Below, in pieces: positions 1-8,583 of a stretch of 38,536 nucleotides of DNA. The notes beneath the pieces are model-generated. The model had not been told where the DNA came from and ran no database searches. It saw only the letters and a list, made by a program, of their open reading frames with translations. The position numbers and the translations under genes are program-made. The stretch's first letter is position 1. Each line of letters starts with the position of its first letter. The stretch lies in NCBI GenBank assembly GCA_938075435.1, contig CALJHL010000093.1, forward strand, positions 1 through 38,536, in the 5' to 3' direction. The stretch is from an uncultured Thalassotalea sp. (lineage in GTDB: Bacteria; Pseudomonadota; Gammaproteobacteria; Enterobacterales; Alteromonadaceae).

Positions 1-133
1 TGTATCGCTTACTAAAACCCTCTACAAGCTTCTCTTTATGTTGGTAAATTCGTTGAATTAAATTGCTGGTAACACCAATGTATAAAACACTATTTGAAGA
101 GTTGGTTATGATGTAGATGGCTGGTTGTTTCAT
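1..133 (-). CDS. GIY-YIG nuclease superfamily protein, C-terminus beyond window edge
   Basis: Reading the minus strand from an ATG at 133 gives 44 uninterrupted codons to the window edge. The protein begins MKQPAIYIITN and continues with VLYIGVTSNLIQRIYQHKE. This matches the N-terminus of short stand-alone GIY-YIG proteins (UPF0213/YhbQ-like, usually 85-100 residues): Y7-I-I carries the GIY-equivalent strand, YIG at 18-20 is the YIG element, and the Arg of the following helix is at 28. Such proteins are predicted nucleases of unknown physiological role and are often present in many copies in Alteromonadales genomes. The C-terminal half with the catalytic Glu lies outside the window, so activity cannot be judged. 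Confidence 0.85.
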   Translation of the reverse strand, partial: MKQPAIYIITNSSNSVLYIGVTSNLIQRIYQHKEKLVEGFSKRY

Positions 134-304
134 GATTGAAGATTTCAAATGAAGCAAAAATCTAATGTATAGAGGCACGATATGCTTAAGGAGGTCCCGT
201 GTCTCACTTTTGGCTCGCACAGGATGACGAAGTATTTTTTCTAATTGTAATTATGACTCAGGGCGTGAAATTGCCGTTAAGAGTCACCTTGAAACTAGAT
301 GAGA

Positions 305-327
305 TCCCGTTCAAAAGCATAACGGGA
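305..327. repeat. Short inverted repeat in the gap between the GIY-YIG gene and the esterase
   Basis: Arms TCCCGTT (305-311) and AACGGGA (321-327) form a 7-bp hairpin with a 9-nt loop. The 134-376 gap around it holds no convincing gene; the small open frame at 199-393 has no recognisable domain. The hairpin may be a decayed intergenic repeat or a weak terminator for the minus-strand esterase, but no T-run follows it on that strand. Confidence 0.3.
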
Positions 328-376
328 AGACGGTGTCTTTTTTCTAGTTTTATCTTGGTACTCAAGTGGCGCTCTG

Positions 377-1300
377 TTACTTGGCAAACATAAACTCTAA
401 TGGAATGTGTAAGCGTTTTGCCCACGATTGCTCGCTATGATTTTCTCCGGGAAAAAACTCACTGTGCCACTGATTTTCAGGATATTGCTGTTTTTTAAGT
501 ACGTCATCAATCTGTTTTTGCAGTGCTGGGTACATGGCGTCTAAGGTTTGGTCGCCATAGTCGAAATATATTTTATGGGTACTCAGGTTTGGTAAATTCT
601 TGGCGATATAGCTTTTTAAAGCATTGAAAACTAGCTGATCGTCGGTAAATGTGCCTGGCCAGTGAGTCGACATGCAAATCGCCCCCGCAAACTCATTAGG
701 GTACTGCATTAAACCATACCAGGAAATTAATCCGCCCATACTTGACCCTGCCAAATACCGGTGTGCGCCACCGACATTTACCGAATAATTCGATTCTATA
801 TAAGGAATAATCTCGCTAACGATAAATTTTAAGTAGTTGTCGGAGTTAACCAGGCTGTTGAAAAGCGGTACGTTTTTGCTTTTTTTAAGTTGATACAATC
901 GCGCTTGGTGTGGTTTCTCGATGCTGGCAAATGGCTGTTGTGGGAAAAATTCGCTATGCCGATTTTCCTTAGCATTGGGGATCGCCACCACAATAAACGG
1001 GCGAACTTTGTTTTGTTCGATTAATGTCGCGGCTACTTCATCAACACGCCATTCCTGTTTGTTCCAAGTGGTGTTGGCATCAAAGAGCATGCGGCCATCA
1101 TGCATATACAATACGTCATACTTTTGTTTGGTTGAATATCCCGGTGGTAACCAGACATCAAGATAACGGGATGCAACCAGTTTTGAATTAAATGGCTTTA
1201 TCCGCTCAATTTTACCTTGAGAAACCACAGGAATTAGTTCCGAGGCGTTAACTTGCAATGAAAATGCTGCCAATACTAATGTTTTAAATATTATTTTCAT
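377..1300 (-). CDS. Exported alpha/beta-hydrolase, esterase family (PF00756-like)
   Basis: The 307-residue protein has a cleavable signal peptide (KTLVLAAFSLQVNAS), so it acts in the periplasm or outside the cell. The fold is that of the putative esterase/enterochelin-esterase-like family. YMHDGR at 65-70 is the characteristic early strand, GSSMGG at 185-190 is the nucleophile elbow (Ser187), FDYGDQTLD at 246-254 offers the acid, and His288 in GENHSEQ is the likely catalytic His. The gene starts 14 bp after the MFS transporter gene and is surely in the same operon. In glycan loci such esterases commonly remove acyl groups or cleave ester-linked substituents; the substrate here is unknown. A siderophore esterase is possible by family but unlikely by context. 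Confidence 0.85.
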   Translation of the reverse strand: MKIIFKTLVLAAFSLQVNASELIPVVSQGKIERIKPFNSKLVASRYLDVWLPPGYSTKQKYDVLYMHDGRMLFDANTTWNKQEWRVDEVAATLIEQNKVRPFIVVAIPNAKENRHSEFFPQQPFASIEKPHQARLYQLKKSKNVPLFNSLVNSDNYLKFIVSEIIPYIESNYSVNVGGAHRYLAGSSMGGLISWYGLMQYPNEFAGAICMSTHWPGTFTDDQLVFNALKSYIAKNLPNLSTHKIYFDYGDQTLDAMYPALQKQIDDVLKKQQYPENQWHSEFFPGENHSEQSWAKRLHIPLEFMFAK

Positions 1301-1314
1301 CTGTGCCTCTTGTG

Positions 1315-2733
1315 TTATTTTCTATGTTCTTTTACCTGACTCCAACAAACTGCCGATAGCGTTAGGGCAATGCCGCAGAGGATAAATATTGCGCTTTTGT
1401 CATCGGTTTGCGAAATGAACAAGCCAACACCTAAGCTTACCAACAACTGCGGCATCACAACCGAAAGGTTGAATAAGCCCATATACATGCCCATTTTGTT
1501 TTGGTCGATTTTTTCCGACATGATGGCAAATACTAAACTGATCACCGACGACCAGCCAATCCCCAGCACAGCCATAAGCAAGTATAGGGTGTATTCAGAA
1601 CTGCCTATCAGTGCGACAGCAAAATAACCAACCGCCATCGAGGCGATACAAAAGGTATGTACTTTTACCCGGCCCACTTTTTTCGCCAGAGGCTCTAACA
1701 CCGTTGCTGGTAAAATTGCCGAAACGGCACTGAGTATCAAAAAGCTGATGGCGATAATTTTGCCGAGTTCATCGTCACTAATGTTAGCCATTTTGTCTTG
1801 TAAAAATGCAAAGATGAAAACGAACATAGTTTGTATGCCAATCCAGCTAAAAGAATGGGCGGCGAGCAATTTACGAAAGCCGATTAAACCTGCCTCTTGG
1901 GCGTTTTTGTTATCCTCTCTGGTATTGATGGTTTGCCAGACAAAGAATAGCGTCAGCAGTGCGCAAATTGCTTCTATGTAGTAATGATTGACTTCAATGC
2001 CGCTAAGTTGTCTGGCTATGGCATGGATATCGTAAATGATAAAACCCCAGAGCGGTTTAATGTTGAATAGAATGTCACTAAACGATAACGATTGTTCGAC
2101 TGCGCTTTCGGTTTGCGCTAACTGTTTTGGTTCGCTGATAAAAAGTGGCGGAAATATCGATAACACTAATACCAATGCCGCGCCAAAGTAGATCAAGACA
2201 TAGTTGCCCCAAATAGCGCCTATGGCATAGGCTAATACGCCAAAGCTGCCCGAGATGGTTTGCATCCAGGTATAGCCTTTAGTGCGTTCTTCACCTTCTG
2301 GTGTGACATCGGCAATAATTGCTCTGGTGGGGTTAAAGCTGATGTTAATGGATAAATCTAAGGTTAAGGCTATGGCAATGGCGACGGCGAGTATGCCTTC
2401 AATGCCAAGGCTGGCGGAAACAATATCAATATTGGGCAGCGCCAGTAACATTAAGCCGGCAAGCACACCGCCAATGAGAATAAATGGTCGGCGTCGACCA
2501 TTCCAAAACCAAACTTTGTCGGAAATGATACCAATGATAACTTGCCCTAAAATTCCAGCAATGGGGCCGGCGGCCCAGACCAAACCCACTTGATGAATGT
2601 CTAAGCCGTATTGAGTGGTTAATATCCAGCTAAGCGCCGAAATTTGCACCGACAAGGCAAAGCCCATTGCCGTTGCCGGCAAACTCAATAGCATATAGAA
2701 GCGTTTAGTTAAGTTTTGTTGAATGGCTAACAT
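1315..2733 (-). CDS. MFS sugar transporter, SLC45/sucrose-maltose porter-like
   Basis: A 472-residue inner-membrane protein with about 12 hydrophobic segments. The loop after the second segment reads NGRRRPF (78-84), a signature of the SLC45/GPH-like branch that imports sucrose, maltose and maltodextrins with protons. The gene leads a two-gene operon with the esterase. An ATACGTAT operator lies about 100 bp upstream, the same element as in front of the TonB receptor and pullulanase genes, which ties it to alpha-glucan use. A second, distinct member of the same subfamily is encoded at 13499-14992. Substrate is inferred from family and neighbours. Confidence 0.85.
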   Translation of the reverse strand: MLAIQQNLTKRFYMLLSLPATAMGFALSVQISALSWILTTQYGLDIHQVGLVWAAGPIAGILGQVIIGIISDKVWFWNGRRRPFILIGGVLAGLMLLALPNIDIVSASLGIEGILAVAIAIALTLDLSINISFNPTRAIIADVTPEGEERTKGYTWMQTISGSFGVLAYAIGAIWGNYVLIYFGAALVLVLSIFPPLFISEPKQLAQTESAVEQSLSFSDILFNIKPLWGFIIYDIHAIARQLSGIEVNHYYIEAICALLTLFFVWQTINTREDNKNAQEAGLIGFRKLLAAHSFSWIGIQTMFVFIFAFLQDKMANISDDELGKIIAISFLILSAVSAILPATVLEPLAKKVGRVKVHTFCIASMAVGYFAVALIGSSEYTLYLLMAVLGIGWSSVISLVFAIMSEKIDQNKMGMYMGLFNLSVVMPQLLVSLGVGLFISQTDDKSAIFILCGIALTLSAVCWSQVKEHRK

Positions 2734-2833
2734 GCTGTGATTCTCTATTTATTGGTTAGGATTCAACTTTAACTGCAATTAAACCGCTTTAATTGTTTCA
2801 AAGTAACCTTTCAAAGTGCATATAACAATTGCC

Positions 2834-2848
2834 TACATACGTATTCAA
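2834..2848. promoter_or_regulatory. Candidate LacI-family operator upstream of MFS-esterase operon
   Basis: TACATACGTATTC contains the 8-bp palindrome ATACGTAT, with flanks matching the two copies in the TonB receptor/pullulanase divergent region (about 8360 and 8491). A shared palindrome with a central CG pair in front of three sugar-utilization units, plus a LacI-type gene in the locus, makes it a likely operator. Binding is inferred. Confidence 0.6.
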
Positions 2849-2887
2849 ACCAGAATTAATTGCCAGTAGTCTTAAAAGGGTAATTGC

Positions 2888-3805
2888 TTAGGGAACCGGC
2901 ATACCATTTCGAGCTTCTAATAATCGATACCAATCTTCGCGGCTATAATTTAGGCTCAGGGCGGCCTTGGCCTGTTGGATCCTTTCTGGAGTGGTAGAGC
3001 CAACTATTGGACAAATCGTAGCAGGGTGTAGTAACAGCCAAGCAAAGGCAATTACCCAAGGTTGACAGCCATAATGTTCAGCTTGACGGGAAAATTCTTG
3101 TAAAATTCGAGCTTCATCTGCAGCGCTAAAGGTATTGCCCCATGCTTGGTAAACAACGGTGGCAATGGGGCACCAAGCCATAGGTGTAATGCCCTGTTGT
3201 AAACATTGATCTAGGGTACCGTTATTAAAGGCATTAATATTATGAATATTGATTTCAACTTGATTGACCGCCAACTTCTCAGAAGTTGCACTTTGTAACA
3301 AGTTAACTTGCGATGGGCTAAAATTACTCACGCCAAAGTGTTTTACCTTGCCTTGGCGCTTTAATTGCTCAAAGGTTTCTGCAACTTCTTGTGGATCAAA
3401 CAAATAATCGGGGCGATGTAGTAAAAATAAATCTAAAGTTTCAACGTTTAGGCGTTTTAATGAACCCTCAACCTGAGACATTAAATAACCTTTGGAAAAA
3501 TCATAACGACCCACATCGCCAGCATTTGGACTGTTGGCAAAACGTATACCTGCTTTAGAGGTAATAATTAGCTTTTCTCTTAACTGTGGGCTTTCTTTAA
3601 TAACCTCGCCAAAAATCGTTTCACAACTGCCGCCACCATAAATGTCGGCGTGATCAAAATGATTATAACCGGCCTCAATAGCCGCCCGAATAGCCGTTTT
3701 CCCTTTGCCAATCGCTGCGGCAGAGTTATCACCATTGATGCGCATGCAGCCATAAATTAATCGCGATGAAGGCTGTTCTAAATTTCCAATTTGTATGGTT
3801 TTCAT
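2888..3805 (-). CDS. Aldo/keto reductase (YdhF-like)
   Basis: NAD(P)H-dependent oxidoreductase of the aldo/keto reductase superfamily, 305 residues when started at the ATG at 3805, which follows an AGGATAA ribosome-binding site. A longer frame to 3838 would overlap the preceding gene and lacks family sequence. The catalytic tetrad is present: Asp51 and Tyr56 in FDHADIYGGG, Lys84 in TSKAG, His130 in LLHRPD. The C-terminal GSTTPERI cofactor-phosphate loop is also visible. The start codon sits 2 bp after the halogenase stop codon, so the two are translationally coupled. The carbonyl or sugar substrate cannot be read from sequence. Confidence 0.9.
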   Translation of the reverse strand: MKTIQIGNLEQPSSRLIYGCMRINGDNSAAAIGKGKTAIRAAIEAGYNHFDHADIYGGGSCETIFGEVIKESPQLREKLIITSKAGIRFANSPNAGDVGRYDFSKGYLMSQVEGSLKRLNVETLDLFLLHRPDYLFDPQEVAETFEQLKRQGKVKHFGVSNFSPSQVNLLQSATSEKLAVNQVEINIHNINAFNNGTLDQCLQQGITPMAWCPIATVVYQAWGNTFSAADEARILQEFSRQAEHYGCQPWVIAFAWLLLHPATICPIVGSTTPERIQQAKAALSLNYSREDWYRLLEARNGMPVP

Positions 3806-3807
3806 TG

Positions 3808-5325
3808 TTATCCTATTGATGACTTTTTGGCAGGACAATATTCACCAATAAATGCCTGATGAGAGGGTATTTTACTAGCATGATTAGTAAAGATTGTCTT
3901 GAGATCACTTAAGTACTTTTGTACTTGTTGGTCAGTTAATTGATCTGCAATTGGATGATAAGATTCAGGTTTTATGTTTTGCCCTAATAACACTTGCAAC
4001 CAAGCGGCTTCTGAAAATAAATCATCTTGAGTTCTAAATATCCGCCCCTGGCTTTTGAACAACTCAATTTTGTGTTGCAGCGAATCTGGGATTGGCATGT
4101 TTTGGCAGTGTTGCCAAAATTGTGAGTCATTACGCTGTGTTGCTTTGTAATGTAAAATAATAAAGTCGCGTACTTGGATGAATTCTCGATCAGCTTGCAT
4201 ATTGTATTCGTCAATATCGGCTTGATTGAAATTAAGATCTGGGAATAATTTAATTAAGCGCACTATGCTTGATTGAATTAAATGTAAACTGGTTGACTCG
4301 AGTGGTTCTAAAAAACCACTCGATAAACCAATCGCTACACAATTTTTGTTCCACAGTTTTTTACGTTTACCTGTGGTGAATTTTATAAATTTAGGCTTAG
4401 TTAATAGCTTTCCCTCTACATTCGCCAGTAATGTTGCTAACGCTTGTTCATCGTCAATAAATTTACTGCAATAAACATGACCATTGCCGGTACGATGTTG
4501 TAACGGAATTTGCCATTGCCAACCGGCATCATGGGCAATAGAGCGAGTATAAGGTCGAACAATATCGGAATTTTCAGTTTGCACGGCGATAGCGCGATCA
4601 CAGGGTAAATAGTGGCTCCAATCATCAAAACCGGTTTTAAGTGCCTGTTCAATGAGTAAGCCTTGGAACCCGGAACAATCGATAAATAAATCGCCACAAA
4701 TTGTTTGCCCGCTTTGTAAGGTAACCGATTCGACAAAGCCATTTTTAGCATTTACTTTAGTAGTCGTTACTTTGCCTTCAATACGCTTAACGCCCAGTTG
4801 CTGGCTATAAGTTTTTAAATACGTGGCATAACTGCTGGCATCAAAGTGATATGCATAAGCAATTCCTTGTAAAGGCGTCGCTTCGATTTTCGCCATTTTG
4901 ATAAATTTATTTTGTTTCGCTGTTTGATAGTTAAAAGAGTAATCCCAAAGGCAAAGGTTGGCATCTTTTTGCTGCTCTTTTAAGAAAAATTGGTGGAATG
5001 GGGTTAACCCAATATCGCGGCCGATATTACCAAAGGCATGCATATAACTGTCGCCAAGCTTGCCCCAGTTTTCAAATTGGATCCCTAACTTAAATGTTGC
5101 CTGGGTCGTCACCATAAACTGGCTTTCATCAATACCGAGTACATCATTAAATGTTTTAATTGGTGGAATTGTCGCTTCACCAACGCCGATAGTACCAATA
5201 TCATCTGATTCAATTAAGGTGATTGAGAATTTATCGGTAAATAATTTTGCAAGCATTGCTGCGGTCATCCAGCCTGCTGAGCCGCCACCGACAATTACAA
5301 CATGATTAATATTATTGCTTGCCAT
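3808..5325 (-). CDS. Flavin-dependent tryptophan halogenase family protein
   Basis: The 505-residue protein has the FAD-binding GGGSAG (13-18), the GVGEATIPP segment with Lys57 close to where characterised halogenases carry their catalytic Lys, the diagnostic WxWxIP motif (WQWQIP, 269-274) and FLEPLEST (338-345). The family (PF04820) uses reduced flavin and oxygen to make hypohalous acid and halogenate an aromatic substrate. Homologues next to TonB-dependent receptors in marine and freshwater proteobacteria are common, but their substrates are not established and true halogenation is unproven. The gene has its own upstream gap of about 120 bp after the receptor terminator and is coupled to the aldo/keto reductase. 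No flavin reductase gene is seen nearby. Confidence 0.88.
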   Translation of the reverse strand: MASNNINHVVIVGGGSAGWMTAAMLAKLFTDKFSITLIESDDIGTIGVGEATIPPIKTFNDVLGIDESQFMVTTQATFKLGIQFENWGKLGDSYMHAFGNIGRDIGLTPFHQFFLKEQQKDANLCLWDYSFNYQTAKQNKFIKMAKIEATPLQGIAYAYHFDASSYATYLKTYSQQLGVKRIEGKVTTTKVNAKNGFVESVTLQSGQTICGDLFIDCSGFQGLLIEQALKTGFDDWSHYLPCDRAIAVQTENSDIVRPYTRSIAHDAGWQWQIPLQHRTGNGHVYCSKFIDDEQALATLLANVEGKLLTKPKFIKFTTGKRKKLWNKNCVAIGLSSGFLEPLESTSLHLIQSSIVRLIKLFPDLNFNQADIDEYNMQADREFIQVRDFIILHYKATQRNDSQFWQHCQNMPIPDSLQHKIELFKSQGRIFRTQDDLFSEAAWLQVLLGQNIKPESYHPIADQLTDQQVQKYLSDLKTIFTNHASKIPSHQAFIGEYCPAKKSSIG

Positions 5326-5376
5326 TATTTCGTCCTAAATTATTAATATCATTAACTTTATAACCAAATTTATCGG

Positions 5377-5411
5377 TTAGGTTAGTACTAAGTATACTCA
5401 TCATAACCTAA
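5377..5411. promoter_or_regulatory. Inverted repeat upstream of the halogenase gene
   Basis: Arms TTAGGTTA (5377-5384) and TAACCTAA (5404-5411) are separated by 19 bp and lie 50-85 bp upstream of the halogenase start. This could be an operator different from the ATACGTAT element, which is absent here. Seen only as symmetry. Confidence 0.25.
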
Positions 5412-5443
5412 TTAACTGAGTATAAACGTTTAATCGCTGCTAA

Positions 5444-5477
5444 GAAAAAGCCCCTGTGACATCGTCGACAAGGGCTT
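5444..5477 (-). terminator. Rho-independent terminator of the TonB-dependent receptor gene
   Basis: On the minus strand, AAGCCCTTGT and ACAGGGGCTT form a 10-bp GC-rich stem with one G-U pair and a 10-nt loop, followed by a run of T. It lies 18 bp past the receptor stop codon and separates the receptor from the halogenase-reductase pair. Confidence 0.85.
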
Positions 5478-5494
5478 GGTTTAGTTGGTACCAA

Positions 5495-8227
5495 TTAGAA
5501 GGTGTAGTTTGCACCTAACATAAAGTTACGACCGTAAGATTGGTAATCTTTTGGCTTTGAAGCACCATTTTCATAAGTAATAAATGGTTCATCAGTTAAG
5601 TTACTCACTTGAAATACCATACTTAATCCGTCTAAAGATTCAATGCCAGATTCTGAGAAATCATAACCAATTTGTGCATCAACCACTAATTCGGCGGCAA
5701 CCAATTTATTTACACGTTTAAATTCAAAGTTATTAGTTTCACCAATAAAGTCTGAACGGTAACGTGAGCTAATTCGGGCTTGGAAACCACTTTGTTCAAA
5801 GTAGAATGTGGCATTTAAGGTTTTCTTCGAAAGACCAGATAAAGCAATCTTGTCACCACCTTTCTGTTCTTGAACTTCAGAGTCGGTAATTGAACCATTG
5901 ACGATTAATCCAAAGCCACTTAACGAATCCGATATAAGGCTACCCGTTAAAGAAACAGAACCTTCTATACCGCTAATTTCACCACCTTCACCATTAACCG
6001 GTGAAGTTACATAACCTTCGTTAAGTGCCGGTGTCGGAGTAACGTTTTCGGCGGCATCTGAGAAGTCGTAAAGAACACTGTCGTCATATACGTAGTTCTC
6101 TAAGTCTTTGTAGAAACCAGCAAGTGAAACATATCCGGCATCATCAAAATAAATCTCATAGCTAAGGTCATACTGGTTGGCCAACCAAGGGTCAAGTTGC
6201 ACATTACCACCAGAGCCACTCCAAGGGCTTTGGGTTAAGTCGGTATTGTCAGCTTTAGAAGCGTCGTAGTTATAACCAACAGAAGCGTTCATTTGATCCA
6301 TTCTAACTCGGGCTAAGGTACGGGCAGCGCCAAAGCGCAGCATATGATTTTCCATTACTTCTAAGCTTAGGTTAACACTTGGCAATACCTCGGTGTAATC
6401 ATAGCTATCATGGGTAGGTAGAACTTCAAAACCATTATCCGTAATGATACTGCCTAAGCCATCAGATGACTGGTCAGTATTTACTACTTGCACACCAAAG
6501 TTACCCGTTAATGGTAAATTAGCGATTTCGGTATCAATATTTGCTTGGACAAAACCAATCAACACGTCTTCTTGAATCGCCCAAGTGCCTTTAGCCTTAC
6601 CTTGTTCTCTTTGTTCGAAAGAGTTATAAGCGCCCGATTTGTATAGCGCTAATGAATCATAAGAAACCATTTCGCCCATACCAATAAAATCTAAAGATGT
6701 TGGCGATCTAAGAAACTCTTCAGGAATTGCGGTTAAATTTGGGTAGTCTTGCAGAGTTAAATAAAAGCCTTGATCGAGTTTAGACTTTTCACGTTCAGAA
6801 TACTTTAAGCCAACTTCAACCGAGCTGATCATACCATCGTCAAATGAATATTCGGCACCTAAGCTAATGGCGGTTAATTCATCTTCAACGATTGGCTGGT
6901 TAACGAAACCATCTTGACCGTCACCCGGGGTATCTGTACCGTTACCCCAAGTACGGGCAGCACCCAGCATAAATTGCGAGGTATCAGAATAATCTAGAGT
7001 CGGGGTAAATGTTGCACCGCGTCCACCATTCATTTCGAAATAAATGCTATCTCGTTCACCGTTGTCATCACCACGACCATTGGTGGCATAAGACTCTAAT
7101 GAAAAGTCTTCACGGTCTACTTTCGAATAACTAACGTCTGCAGACAAAGCTAAGTTTGGCGTTAGAGTGTATTTTGTATTCCAACCAATGGCGAAAGTTT
7201 CTGCATCGCGCGACCAGTAATCATTACGGACGATGGCTTTTACATTTTCGTAAGTGCCAGAGGTTACTAAACCATCTTCAATTACTGGGTCTACTAATGT
7301 TGCGCCGCCCCAAGATAATGGTAATTCGATGCCGCGTAATACTTGTTCTTCTTGAAAATCTGAATAGTAGACATCAATCGAAGTATTGAATTTTTCATTC
7401 GGTTGATACTCTAAAACCGCCATTACCCCAGTACGAGTTAATTCAGCAGAGCGAACGTAAGGTTTGGCGCCACCAAGTACTTCAGCACCTGGAACTGGAC
7501 CACCGTCATAGCCCCATGCTTCCCAACGTTCTTCTTGGTTAGGTGAAGACATGTCAGCGATGCCAATGGCAATACCTATGGTGTCGTCGGCAAATTGGTC
7601 AATATAAGAGATACTTGCGCGATGGCCAGTATCATCAGAACCAGCATTTAATGCACCTAAGTCATTTTCTTCGTAGCGTAAGCCGACAGAGATTGTGCGT
7701 TTACCGTGTGATAAAGGGCGTATTGTTTGCATATCGATGGTACCACCGATAGCTTGCGAGGTAAGGCTGGCATCAGGCGTTTTATAAACAACTACACCAC
7801 TCATTAATTCCGATGGGTATTGATCAAATTCAACTCCGCGGTTATCACCACTCGTTACTTGCTCTCGTCCATTTAATGTTGTGGTGGTGAAGTCTGGCGC
7901 CAGGCCACGAACCGATATTACATTGGCACGGCCGTTTAGACGTTGCGCGGCGATACCAGGTAGGCGAGCAATTGACTCGGCAATTGAAGCGTCAGGTAAT
8001 TTACCGATATCTTCAGCGCTGATAGCTTCAACAATTGAGCTTGAGGTCATTTTTACCGCTTGCGATTGCGCTAAGCTGCGACGAATGCCGGTTACTTCAA
8101 TTACTTCTATATCTTCAACAGCGTCTTCGGTTGCTAGTTGTTCCGCCGCAAATGCGGTGGCACTCATTGACATCAAACCACTTGAGATAAGTGCAATTGT
8201 CAGTTTATTTGGTTTAAAGTTAATCAT
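5495..8227 (-). CDS. TonB-dependent receptor (TIGR01782-type)
   Basis: Outer-membrane active transporter of 910 residues. An N-terminal signal peptide ends near AFAAEQ. A plug domain follows: DIEVIEVTGIRRSLAQSQ resembles a TonB-box and plug start, and DIGKLPDASIAESIARLPG with ISVRGLAPDF is typical of the Xanthomonas/Caulobacter-type receptors tied to complex carbohydrates. The rest is beta-barrel sequence ending in an aromatic C-terminal strand (FMLGANYTF), as required for assembly. The gene is divergent from the pullulanase gene across a region with two ATACGTAT operators and has its own terminator. The likely substrate is an alpha-glucan oligosaccharide, by context only. No SusD-like partner is present, as usual for Gammaproteobacteria. 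Confidence 0.93.
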   Translation of the reverse strand: MINFKPNKLTIALISSGLMSMSATAFAAEQLATEDAVEDIEVIEVTGIRRSLAQSQAVKMTSSSIVEAISAEDIGKLPDASIAESIARLPGIAAQRLNGRANVISVRGLAPDFTTTTLNGREQVTSGDNRGVEFDQYPSELMSGVVVYKTPDASLTSQAIGGTIDMQTIRPLSHGKRTISVGLRYEENDLGALNAGSDDTGHRASISYIDQFADDTIGIAIGIADMSSPNQEERWEAWGYDGGPVPGAEVLGGAKPYVRSAELTRTGVMAVLEYQPNEKFNTSIDVYYSDFQEEQVLRGIELPLSWGGATLVDPVIEDGLVTSGTYENVKAIVRNDYWSRDAETFAIGWNTKYTLTPNLALSADVSYSKVDREDFSLESYATNGRGDDNGERDSIYFEMNGGRGATFTPTLDYSDTSQFMLGAARTWGNGTDTPGDGQDGFVNQPIVEDELTAISLGAEYSFDDGMISSVEVGLKYSEREKSKLDQGFYLTLQDYPNLTAIPEEFLRSPTSLDFIGMGEMVSYDSLALYKSGAYNSFEQREQGKAKGTWAIQEDVLIGFVQANIDTEIANLPLTGNFGVQVVNTDQSSDGLGSIITDNGFEVLPTHDSYDYTEVLPSVNLSLEVMENHMLRFGAARTLARVRMDQMNASVGYNYDASKADNTDLTQSPWSGSGGNVQLDPWLANQYDLSYEIYFDDAGYVSLAGFYKDLENYVYDDSVLYDFSDAAENVTPTPALNEGYVTSPVNGEGGEISGIEGSVSLTGSLISDSLSGFGLIVNGSITDSEVQEQKGGDKIALSGLSKKTLNATFYFEQSGFQARISSRYRSDFIGETNNFEFKRVNKLVAAELVVDAQIGYDFSESGIESLDGLSMVFQVSNLTDEPFITYENGASKPKDYQSYGRNFMLGANYTF

Positions 8228-8359
8228 TTTTTATTTCCCCAGTTCGTCCTTGTATTATTTGTCTAGCCATCCGAGCCAGTTATCGATTGTGTAAAACGTA
8301 ACCCACTTTTTTTGGATTGCAATCATGTTAATTACAAATGGTTACAAAGAGAATCACTT

Positions 8360-8373
8360 GCATACGTATTCAT
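8360..8373. promoter_or_regulatory. Candidate LacI-family operator, receptor side
   Basis: GCATACGTATTCAT carries the ATACGTAT palindrome, about 135 bp upstream of the TonB-dependent receptor start on the minus strand. Sequence and flanks match the copies near 2834 and 8491. Confidence 0.6.
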
Positions 8374-8489
8374 AAAAACAGTCATTTTTTACACAAGGTA
8401 TTAACATATAGCTTACGATTGCAATATTTTCCATTTATTTCATGCGGTTATGCTTTATTCTTTAAGTTTGTCAGCAGCTGCATAATCGT

Positions 8490-8503
8490 TGAATACGTAT
8501 GTA
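8490..8503. promoter_or_regulatory. Candidate LacI-family operator, pullulanase side
   Basis: TGAATACGTATGTA carries the ATACGTAT palindrome about 80 bp upstream of the pullulanase start. It is in the reverse orientation relative to the 8360 copy when flanks are compared, which fits one site per divergent promoter. Confidence 0.6.
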
Positions 8504-8583
8504 ATTGCATATTGGCTGCGCTTAGATCATCCTTGTAAGGAAAAATTTATTTGCTTTAAATTTGTAATAACAGGTTGATATCA

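Larger units (their letters stand above)
8228..8583. promoter_or_regulatory. Divergent control region between receptor and pullulanase genes
   Basis: This 356-bp gap is AT-rich and holds no credible gene; the open frame at 8338-8538 has no coding features. It contains two ATACGTAT palindromes, one toward each gene, so both arms of the locus probably share one repressor or activator. I could not place the -10 and -35 boxes with certainty. Confidence 0.6.

Noticed and set aside
199-393. 64-codon plus-strand frame in the left gap
   Set aside because: No domain, no upstream ribosome-binding logic tied to a known family, runs into the esterase 3' end, and contains a hairpin.
7881-8294. 137-codon frame antisense to the receptor N-terminus
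   Set aside because: It mirrors the strongly coding receptor frame and shows low-complexity Ala/Ser/Ile composition typical of a shadow.
8338-8538. 66-codon frame in the receptor/pullulanase gap
   Set aside because: It covers both operators and lacks a recognisable domain, so it is regulatory DNA.
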